64,000 nt of DNA from Maricaulis sp017643475 (lineage in GTDB: Bacteria > Pseudomonadota > Alphaproteobacteria > Caulobacterales > Maricaulaceae). Position numbers and translations under genes: made by a program. Location: positions 868,001-932,000 of the forward strand of contig NZ_CP138920.1 of the NCBI RefSeq assembly GCF_047123815.1, in the 5' to 3' direction. Positions 57,962 through 64,000 of this stretch are shown here, piece by piece. Under the pieces are notes generated by a model that made no database searches, had not been told where the DNA came from, and saw only the letters and a program-made list of their open reading frames with translations. Position 1 is the first letter of the stretch. Every line of letters starts with the position of its first letter.

Positions 57962-58740
57962 GCCCAGCGGGGTGAGTGGAAATAGGCCTCTCTCGCCCGG
58001 ACCTGGACCAGATCTCGCTCCGGCCAGCGCATGGCCGTCAGATGCCCCCCGAAACAACAGCCGGTATCGATGCAATAGACATTGTTGAGCTCGCGCACGC
58101 CGGGCTCGGCGACATGGCCATGCACGACAGCCCGCTTGCCAGAATACTTCGCTGCCCAGTTCAGACGCACCGGCAGGCCGTACTGGTCGCGCTGTTTGGC
58201 AACATCGCCGAACATGGCAAAAGACCGCTCCTCGCCGCTGAAGCGCCCGTGGAACTTCTCGGCCAGGCCGGCATGGGCCACCAGCAGATCACCCTTGTCC
58301 AGGATGAGATGGGTCGGCAGCCCCCTGATAAAGTCGCTGCACTCTGCCTTGAAGGCGGCGTCTTCCTGTTCGAACTGCTCCGCTGTCTCCTCGATGCCGT
58401 GGGTCATGCGCACAGTCTTGCCATCGAGCCAGCGGCGGAATTTGTCATCGTGGTTGCCCACCACCGCCAGCGCATCGCCGCGTTTGACCATGCCCATGAC
58501 CAGACGCATCACATCCGGCGAACGCGGCCCGCGGTCGACCATATCGCCCAGGAAGACCGGCTTGCGCCCATGCGGGTGCGAGATGTCATAGAACCGACGA
58601 CCCTCCGGCCCCTGGAACCCGACGCGATAGCCCAGTTTTTCCAGCAGGATCTCGGTTTCCCCGGCACAGCCGTGAATATCCCCGATCAGGTCGAAGGGGC
58701 CGCAATCATTTCGAAACCGGTTGGGAGATATGTCTGCCAT
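57952..58740 (-). CDS. Metallophosphoesterase (PP2A/ApaH-like)
   Basis: A 262-residue calcineurin-type phosphoesterase with the full motif set: GDIHG (about residues 20-24), GDMVDRGP, GNHD and later histidines in VAHAGLAEKF and VVHGHV. Two metals should sit in this site. Relatives act on protein phosphates or on nucleotide substrates; the target is not evident. The ATG at 58740 is chosen; a short upstream extension to 58782 is possible. Confidence 0.85.
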   Translation of the reverse strand: MADISPNRFRNDCGPFDLIGDIHGCAGETEILLEKLGYRVGFQGPEGRRFYDISHPHGRKPVFLGDMVDRGPRSPDVMRLVMGMVKRGDALAVVGNHDDKFRRWLDGKTVRMTHGIEETAEQFEQEDAAFKAECSDFIRGLPTHLILDKGDLLVAHAGLAEKFHGRFSGEERSFAMFGDVAKQRDQYGLPVRLNWAAKYSGKRAVVHGHVAEPGVRELNNVYCIDTGCCFGGHLTAMRWPERDLVQVRAREAYFHSPRWAQA

Positions 58741-58857
58741 CACTTTCTTATACGCCGAGTGGCGCGGGAATGCGCGGTTCATCCGCGGCCCGGACGGCTT
58801 AACAAATCCTTGCCGGAAGTAGTCATACTAAATTACCAGACACCGTGAGTTGCATCA

Positions 58858-58871
58858 CGTGAATATTCACG
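58858..58871. promoter_or_regulatory. 14-bp palindrome upstream of the PilZ gene
   Basis: CGTGAATATTCACG is a perfect palindrome 46 bp before the PilZ start, in the spacer shared with the divergent phosphoesterase gene. Its regulator is unknown. Confidence 0.45.
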
Positions 58872-58917
58872 AATTCGGGCCATATCTGTCCCGCGTAACG
58901 TGAAAGGTCCAGAAAAC

Positions 58918-59481
58918 ATGGCGATCAGTGAATCGACACAGCCATCAGAACGTCGCGGTAGAGCCCGCATCCAGATGCAAATCCTGGGCAGCTTCATGAC
59001 CGATACGATCGGGGCAACGGCCTGCGAGATTTGTGACCTGGCGCCAGGAGGGGTTCGTCTCTCGGCCACACGTCAACCTTCCCAGGATGACCGTATCGGC
59101 CTCAACATCCCGGCACTGGGCCGTTTTGTCGGCAAGGTGGTCTGGGTTGATGGCAATGAATTCGGTGTCCAGTTCACCGCGTCTGCAGGTGCACGGGCAC
59201 TCGCCAACGAGCTGTCCACCCGCCGCAGCCTGGAACGCATGAACATCACCCTGCGCGCGGATGGTGAAGCACCGACGCTGACACTCAGCCGGGAAAATGG
59301 CGAAAGCTCGGAAGTCACCCTGCAAAAGCTTACTGTGGAAGGTGCCAGCTTCACCGCCGACACGCTTCCCGAAGTGGACGAGACCGTCAGCATTTGCGAC
59401 ATGCCGGCCACAGTCATGAAGGTCGTGGATGATCGTTTCGCAGTTCGTTTCCACCCACCCCGCGACGTCGCGCTGGACTAG
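58918..59481 (+). CDS. PilZ-domain protein (probably two PilZ-like units)
   Basis: A 187-residue soluble protein. The first PilZ unit has the cyclic-di-GMP signature: an arginine cluster (ERRGRARIQ) followed by ICDLAPGGVRLS, close to the RxxxR and D/NxSxxG pattern. The second half repeats a similar barrel (LTLSRENGESSEVTLQKLTVEGASF) with the binding residues less clear. It may read cyclic-di-GMP, which the GGDEF protein 2 kb away could make. AAAGG precedes the ATG. Confidence 0.82.
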   Translation: MAISESTQPSERRGRARIQMQILGSFMTDTIGATACEICDLAPGGVRLSATRQPSQDDRIGLNIPALGRFVGKVVWVDGNEFGVQFTASAGARALANELSTRRSLERMNITLRADGEAPTLTLSRENGESSEVTLQKLTVEGASFTADTLPEVDETVSICDMPATVMKVVDDRFAVRFHPPRDVALD

Positions 59482-59484
59482 ACC

Positions 59485-60564
59485 CTACAGCCGCCCCAGA
59501 CGATTGATGTGGCCCATCTTGCGGCCCGGCTTGGTGGTGCGCTTGCCGTAAAGATGCAGGCGGACTTCAGGATCTGCGGACAGGGCCTGCCAGGCATCCG
59601 CGTCATGACCGATGAGATTGGTCATCACGGCAGAGGAGTGCGGCCGGGCATCGCCCAGGGGCCAGCCGGCCACCGCGCGCATATGCTGTTCGAACTGCGA
59701 ACAGGCACAGGCGTCCTGGGTCCAGTGACCGGTATTGTGTACGCGCGGCGCGATTTCATTGACCAGCAGCTCGCCGTTTTCCAGCTCGAACAGCTCGACC
59801 GCGAACACACCGACATGATCCAAACCGCCGCCAATGGCACTGGCGATTTCCCCGGCCCGGGCCAGTGTTGTGGCGGGCAGGTTCGGAGCCGGTGCTGTCG
59901 TCGTCTTCAGGATACCATCGCCATGCACGTTCTCGCCCAGCGGATAAGCCCGGACCTCACCGTCCAGGCTGCGGGCGGCCACAACGGATAGCTCGCGCAC
60001 AAAGGCGGCCGCGCCTTCCAGAATGGCTGGCTGCTCACCGATCGCCTTCCAGGCGTGTTCGATATCATCGTGAGAGCGGATCCAGGCCTGGCCCTTGCCG
60101 TCATAGCCAAAGCGCCGCGTCTTCAGCACGGACGGCGTCCCGATCAGGGCAACCGCTTCCATCAGCTCGGTCAAATCAGCCACCGGCGCAAACGGCACGG
60201 TCGCGACACCGGCCTCATTGATGAAGCTCTTCTCGATCACCCGGTCCTGGGTCAGCTCCAGTGACCGCGCGCCAGGGCGCAATTGCGATACACGCGCGGC
60301 GATCTCGACGGCCGAGACCGGAACGTTCTCGAATTCATAGGTGATGGCATCGCAGCGATCAGCGAACCCCTGAACCGCGCCCTCATCCGACCACGGCGCG
60401 GCCCAGGCACGGGCGGCAACCCGCGAGGCGGGACATTCCGGCTCGGGATCGAAAATATGGATGTCGAATCCCAGCTCTGCGCCGGCGACAGCGAGCATAC
60501 GGCCCAGCTGCCCCCCGCCAAGAATTCCAATGACCGATCCGGGTGCAAGAGGCGCGTGGCTCAT
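59485..60564 (-). CDS. purK: 5-(carboxyamino)imidazole ribonucleotide synthase
   Basis: PurK carboxylates AIR with ATP and bicarbonate in purine synthesis. The 359-residue ATP-grasp protein starts IGILGGGQLGRMLAVAGAELG, then shows FEFENVP-type DAITYEFENVPV and ends with NEIAPRVHNTGHWTQDAC. It forms the usual purE-purK pair with a six-base gap. Its stop lies three bases from the convergent PilZ stop. Confidence 0.96.
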   Translation of the reverse strand: MSHAPLAPGSVIGILGGGQLGRMLAVAGAELGFDIHIFDPEPECPASRVAARAWAAPWSDEGAVQGFADRCDAITYEFENVPVSAVEIAARVSQLRPGARSLELTQDRVIEKSFINEAGVATVPFAPVADLTELMEAVALIGTPSVLKTRRFGYDGKGQAWIRSHDDIEHAWKAIGEQPAILEGAAAFVRELSVVAARSLDGEVRAYPLGENVHGDGILKTTTAPAPNLPATTLARAGEIASAIGGGLDHVGVFAVELFELENGELLVNEIAPRVHNTGHWTQDACACSQFEQHMRAVAGWPLGDARPHSSAVMTNLIGHDADAWQALSADPEVRLHLYGKRTTKPGRKMGHINRLGRL

Positions 60565-60570
60565 GCGTGT

Positions 60571-61080
60571 CTAGTCCTTGACGCTTTCAACGACACTGTC
60601 GGTCTGGGCCTGGCGCCAGGCGTCCAGGCGTGCGGCGAGATCCGCATCCGACAGGGAGAGAATAGAGGCGGCGAGCAGGCCGGCATTCTTGGCGCCGGCG
60701 TCACCGATGGCCAGCGTACCGACGGGAATCCCGCCCGGCATCTGTACGATGGACAGCAGGCTGTCCTGGCCGCTCAGGGCACGGGACTTCACCGGCACGC
60801 CCAGCACCGGCAGCGAGGTCATCGAAGCGACCATGCCGGGCAGGTGAGCCGCGCCTCCGGCTCCGGCGATAATGACCTTGATGCCTTCATCGCGGGCAGA
60901 CTTGGAAAACTCCACCAGGCGATCCGGCGTGCGGTGTGCAGAGACAACCTTGGACGCATAGGCCACGCCCAGCGTGTCGAGCACGGCAGCGGCATGTTCC
61001 ATGGTCGGCCAGTCAGAGCGCGAGCCCATGACAATGGCTACATCGGGTTGCTGGGAATTGGCGGGCGAAACATCGCTCAT
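60571..61080 (-). CDS. purE: 5-(carboxyamino)imidazole ribonucleotide mutase
   Basis: PurE moves the carboxyl group of N5-CAIR to C4. The 169-residue protein has the substrate loop VAIVMGSRSDWPTMEHAA, SAHRTPDRL and AGAGGAAHLPGMVAS of class I PurE. The ATG at 61080 has AGGA upstream; the frame is open to 61116. It is upstream of purK on the same strand and divergent from the GGDEF gene. Confidence 0.96.
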   Translation of the reverse strand: MSDVSPANSQQPDVAIVMGSRSDWPTMEHAAAVLDTLGVAYASKVVSAHRTPDRLVEFSKSARDEGIKVIIAGAGGAAHLPGMVASMTSLPVLGVPVKSRALSGQDSLLSIVQMPGGIPVGTLAIGDAGAKNAGLLAASILSLSDADLAARLDAWRQAQTDSVVESVKD

Positions 61081-61246
61081 CTTGCTTCCTGCCTTGAAAA
61101 GGAAGCGCGCGACCATAGCTACACGGGCGACAAGGTCAAGAGTCGAGATTGAGTCGTCTTTGACTCGGGGATTCCTGCCCTGCTTGAGGTTTTCTTAACC
61201 TCGAATGTCGAGCCTGAGGGTGGAAAAGAATCACCAGGAGCGCGAG

Positions 61247-61990
61247 ATGCGCATTGGACCGGTAAATACGCCCCAGTCGGTGACGCGAACAAGCAAGACG
61301 AAGAGCGCCTCTTCCACCTCATCCTCGACGGGTGGTGCGGCGGCTCCGCGGGACGCTGCGTCAATCATGGGTGTGCCGGAAGCCGAGCTGACACCGAATG
61401 TCCAGCGCGCCCTGCTCTCGCTGATGGGCGAGGTCGACCAGCTGCGCAAGGAGACCGAGCGTCTGCGTGGTCGTGTGCGCGAACTGGAGAGCCTGGCCGA
61501 TCACGACGTCATGCTGCCGGTCCTCAACCGCCGCGCTTTCCTGCGCGAGGTTAGCCGGGCCCTGGCCCTGGCCGAGCGACACAATGCGCCGTCTGCCCTC
61601 GTCTTTATTGATCTCAACGGCTTCAAGGCCATCAATGATACCTATGGCCATGCCGCCGGCGATGCCGCACTCCACCATGTCTCCGCCCTGTTGAGCGCCC
61701 ATGTTCGCGAAACCGACGCTGTCGGTCGTCTGGGCGGTGATGAATTTGGTGTGGTCCTGACCCTCACCGGTCCGGAAGGAGCCGAAGCAAAGGCTTGTGA
61801 ACTCGTCGATCTGATCGACAATACGCCTTTCGAATACGCCGGACGCCAGCTGAGCGTCGGTGCAGCCTGGGGTACACAACCCCTCGTCGCCGGTCGGGAT
61901 GCCGACGAAGCGCTGGCCGAGGCAGACGCGGCCATGTACGCCCGAAAACAATCGCAAAAGTCCGACGACGACCAACAGCGGACAGGCTGA
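61247..61990 (+). CDS. GGDEF-domain diguanylate cyclase (cytosolic)
   Basis: A 247-residue protein: a serine- and threonine-rich N-terminal tail, a coiled coil at about 55-85 (LRKETERLRGRVRELES), then a GGDEF domain. The catalytic GGDEF is at 163-167, and an inhibitory RxxD site (RETD, 154-157) lies five residues before it, so the enzyme should make cyclic-di-GMP and be feedback inhibited. No membrane segment or sensor domain is present. AGGAG precedes the ATG. Cyclic-di-GMP controls the motile-to-attached switch in this group. Confidence 0.92.
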   Translation: MRIGPVNTPQSVTRTSKTKSASSTSSSTGGAAAPRDAASIMGVPEAELTPNVQRALLSLMGEVDQLRKETERLRGRVRELESLADHDVMLPVLNRRAFLREVSRALALAERHNAPSALVFIDLNGFKAINDTYGHAAGDAALHHVSALLSAHVRETDAVGRLGGDEFGVVLTLTGPEGAEAKACELVDLIDNTPFEYAGRQLSVGAAWGTQPLVAGRDADEALAEADAAMYARKQSQKSDDDQQRTG

Positions 61991-62203
61991 TCAGGCGATA
62001 ATGTCCGGAGTAATCTGGTCAACGACCTTGCTGATCTCGTCCTTGAGTCTCAGCTTTTCCTTTTTCATGCGCGCAAACTTCAACTGATCGATGACGCCGT
62101 TTTCGGCGAGGGCATCGACCTCGGCATTCAGGGCTTCATGCTCTTCCTTCAGCGTTTCCAGCTGGACCAGCAAATCTGCCTGGTCGAGGGATTCTCCGTC
62201 CAT
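61991..62203 (-). CDS. DUF465/YdcH family protein (1 of 2)
   Basis: A 70-residue, almost wholly helical protein with the family core EHEALNAEVDALAENG and FARMKKEKLRLKDEISKV. YdcH-like proteins are small coiled-coil proteins of unknown function. It lies on the minus strand, ending immediately against the GGDEF gene (adjacent TGA and TCA). Confidence 0.88.
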   Translation of the reverse strand: MDGESLDQADLLVQLETLKEEHEALNAEVDALAENGVIDQLKFARMKKEKLRLKDEISKVVDQITPDIIA

Positions 62204-62359
62204 TCGAGACCGGTCTCTTCAGTTGAATTGGTTCCATGATGGCGAGCGCAGACTCAAACCCTAATGCACTCGGCGGAAGCTATTAATCTAACCCGTTTCC
62301 CGGCGCAAATAAATGCTTTGCAATCAAGTTTCGAGTATTTCTATATCCAGCGCTCCGGA

Positions 62360-62947
62360 TCAGCTGCGGCGGCCCTTTTCCAGGTCCTCACCCCAGCGCC
62401 GGGTCTCCTGCCAGTCCAGTCCGAACAGGTCCAGGGCTCTCCCCACGGACTGGTCGATCAGATCCTCCATACTCTTCGGGTTGGTATAGAAGGCTGGCAG
62501 GGGAGGACAGATGATGGCGCCCATCTCTGTCAGCTTCTCCATCGTCCGGATATGGCCGAGATGATAGGGCGTTTCGCGCACCATCAGGACCAGAGGGCGG
62601 CGTTCCTTGAGCACGACATCTGCCGCCCGCGTCAGCAGGCTGGACGTCACCCCGGTGGCGATTTCCGACATGGTCCGCACCGAACACGGGGCGATCAGCA
62701 TGCCCATAGTGCGAAAGGAGCCGGACGCGATCGGCGCGCCGACATCGGGCATTTTATAGACATGGTCCGCTTCACCCCGAAATGCTGCGATGCTGGAATC
62801 AGTCTCGTAATTCAGCGTCATCTCTGCCGCTTTTGAGGCGACGAGATGGGTCTCGATATTCAGTTCACGGAGAATCTGAAGGGCGCGAATTCCGTAAACA
62901 ATGCCGGACGCGCCAGAAACTCCTACGATAAGCCTTTGAGTTTTCAT
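62360..62947 (-). CDS. ubiX: Flavin prenyltransferase UbiX
   Basis: UbiX prenylates FMN to make the cofactor of the decarboxylase UbiD in ubiquinone synthesis. The 195-residue protein starts RLIVGVSGASGIVYGIRAL, has the FMN site SFRTMGMLIAPCSVRTMSEIA and VLKERRPLVLMVRETPYHL. It matches family length. It stands between two DUF465 genes; no ubiD is in the window. Confidence 0.95.
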   Translation of the reverse strand: MKTQRLIVGVSGASGIVYGIRALQILRELNIETHLVASKAAEMTLNYETDSSIAAFRGEADHVYKMPDVGAPIASGSFRTMGMLIAPCSVRTMSEIATGVTSSLLTRAADVVLKERRPLVLMVRETPYHLGHIRTMEKLTEMGAIICPPLPAFYTNPKSMEDLIDQSVGRALDLFGLDWQETRRWGEDLEKGRRS

Positions 62948-63040
62948 TCTTCTTCAACCGCGAAACGTTTCGTGAATAGACAGATTGTCAGAGTGTGTTT
63001 TCAATATTCGAGTTCCACTTCAGTAGAGGGAGACACACCC

Positions 63041-63229
63041 ATGCCAATCGACGCCCGCATCCGTGAGCTCGACGCTCGACATTCGCGTCTTGATGCCCAG
63101 ATCGACGAGGTGAAACGACACCCGTCCGCGGACTCGCTTGAAGTGGCCAATCTAAAGAAGGAAAAACTCCGAATAAAGGAACAGATAGAGTCACTTCGAC
63201 GAACAGAACACACCAGCATGGCGAATTAG
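63041..63229 (+). CDS. DUF465/YdcH family protein (2 of 2)
   Basis: A 62-residue helical protein with the family pattern RIRELDARHSRLDAQIDE and NLKKEKLRIKEQIESL. GGGAG precedes the ATG at 63041; the frame is open upstream but without a start signal. A terminator follows the stop. It resembles the YdcH gene 1 kb away on the other strand. Confidence 0.88.
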   Translation: MPIDARIRELDARHSRLDAQIDEVKRHPSADSLEVANLKKEKLRIKEQIESLRRTEHTSMAN

Positions 63230-63237
63230 TGAGGATC

Positions 63238-63263
63238 GGGCGGCTTTCGGGTCGCCCTTTTTC
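63238..63263 (+). terminator. Rho-independent terminator after the second DUF465 gene
   Basis: GGGCGGC (63238-63244) pairs with GTCGCCC (63251-63257, one G-U pair) and is followed by a run of T residues. Confidence 0.85.
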
Positions 63264-63297
63264 TTGGTTAGATAGTGGCATCAGCCGGAGCCATACA

Positions 63298-64000
63298 TGA
63301 AACAAATCGTCGCCCTTGCCACCCTTTTCCTGCTTTTCGCCGCACAGGCCCTTGCCCAGGAGGATGACCAGATCTGTGTCACGGCCCTCCAGCAATCCGA
63401 CCTCGGTGAATTCAACGAGGCGGCCGAGGGGCTGGAGAATTGCCTGGCCAGTGTCGAACTCACCCCCGAACAGGAAGTGATGATCTATGCCGAGCTGGGC
63501 TCGGTCCGCATGGCGATGGAGGACTATGCGGGTGCACTGCAGGCGTTTGCCTTCACCTTCGCCATCGCCGAGACCCAGGGCGCACAGATCTCCCATCCGA
63601 TGATCTATCGCAATCGCGGCATCTCGCTGGGTCAGACCGGCGAGCTGGAACGAGCCCTGGGCGACCTGCTGCAGGCCTATTCCATGCTGGGCGATGACCC
63701 GCTCACCCTCGTTAATCTGGGCTGGACCTATGGTCAGCTTGAACGGCATGAGGACGCGGTTGTCATCTATGACCGGCTGGTACGGACCGAACCGGAATGG
63801 TCCGGCGCCTGGCTGAACCGCTCCGCCGCCTTCCTCGATCTGGGCATGATTTCCGAAGCCGTATCCGATGCCCGCCGGGCAGTCGAGATCGATCCGGAGG
63901 ACGGCTCCACACTGAACATGTTGTGCTGGACGCTGATCCAGGACGGGCGTGCTGAAACCGCCCTGCCCCTGTGCCGCCAGGCCGCGGAGCTGGAACCGGA
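63298..64000 (+). CDS. Secreted TPR-repeat protein, C-terminus beyond window
   Basis: At least 234 codons are visible. A signal peptide ends ALA-Q near residue 21, followed by several tetratricopeptide repeats: IYAELGSVRMAMEDYAGALQAF, LVNLGWTYGQLERHEDAVVIYDRL, AWLNRSAAFLDLGMISEAVSDARRAVEIDP. Such periplasmic TPR proteins scaffold other envelope proteins; the partner is unknown. GGAG lies shortly before the ATG at 63298. The frame is open at the right edge. Confidence 0.85.

Noticed and set aside
58082..58591. Open frame antisense to the metallophosphoesterase
   Set aside because: Shadow frame; the minus strand shows the full phosphoesterase motif set.
1..64000. tRNA, rRNA, tmRNA or CRISPR loci
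   Set aside because: Reading for T-loop patterns, acceptor-like pairings and regular spaced repeats gave no convincing case.

Overview
The window looks like chromosome of a marine, prosthecate alphaproteobacterium, most likely Maricaulis or another Hyphomonadaceae/Caulobacterales member. The reasons are high G+C (roughly 60% or more by eye), HfaA/HfaB holdfast-anchor homologues, an alphaproteobacterial aa3 oxidase subunit IV next to a split pntAA/pntAB/pntB transhydrogenase, COQ9 beside rpsU, and lysC-ptsP in an overlapping pair. The genus is an inference from gene content. I saw no rRNA, tRNA, CRISPR array, prophage or transposase gene.

Layout. 1-11.4 kb (minus strand): arsenate-reductase-like protein (partial), an ABC exporter whose permease is fused to an M1 peptidase, a membrane protein, ispG, a RodZ-like protein, ptsP and lysC. 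11.5-20.7 kb: ubiG, CYTH protein, DUF1178, nitrilase-family amidase, grxC, comF, a methyltransferase, a tiny Flp-type pilin gene overlapping mutT, a parvulin lipoprotein and secA. 20.8-29.3 kb (accessory, surface-related): a double TupA-type ATP-grasp protein preceded by a G11 tract, a GNAT, then two diverged tandem copies of a cassette made of a six-repeat secreted protein (minus), hfaA (plus) and hfaB (plus). 29.3-36.2 kb: accA, xerD, a secreted helical protein, aroK, aroB and a CorC-type transporter. 36.2-44.6 kb: lipoprotein, hydrolase, a NarL-type two-component operon, cytochrome oxidase subunit IV and a transhydrogenase operon carrying three extra small membrane genes. 44.6-54.2 kb: septoil-knot protein, DUF4269, a TetR/flavodoxin-quinone-reductase pair, a DksA-type protein, DUF1028, agmatinase, DinB, a NatAB-like exporter and an HxlR regulator with two redox enzymes. 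54.2-64 kb: repeat-rich spacer, an interrupted gene, rpsU, COQ9, alternative oxidase, GST, metallophosphoesterase, PilZ, purK/purE, GGDEF, two DUF465 proteins, ubiX and a TPR protein (partial).

Most interesting parts. (1) The twin holdfast/curli-like cassettes: each pairs a CsgG-family outer-membrane lipoprotein carrying a C-terminal SPOR-like domain with an HfaA-like protein and a divergently encoded protein of six about 47-residue repeats sharing a GNS-x-S motif. In the second cassette the signal peptide of the repeat protein is broken by one base in an eight-base homopolymer. (2) Five copies of an imperfectly palindromic intergenic element, one bracketed by a 14-bp direct repeat exactly at the stop codons of two convergent genes. 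(3) A perfect 12-bp stem that buries the ribosome-binding site of a GST gene. (4) rpsU, which appears to start at ATC. (5) Repeated tail-to-tail gene overlaps at CTAG.

Working together: ispG, ubiG, ubiX, COQ9 and the methyltransferase serve isoprenoid/quinone or complex I biogenesis, and quinol is used by the alternative oxidase and aa3 oxidase. secA with the parvulin lipoprotein serves envelope biogenesis, and the hfa cassettes probably build an adhesive surface anchor.
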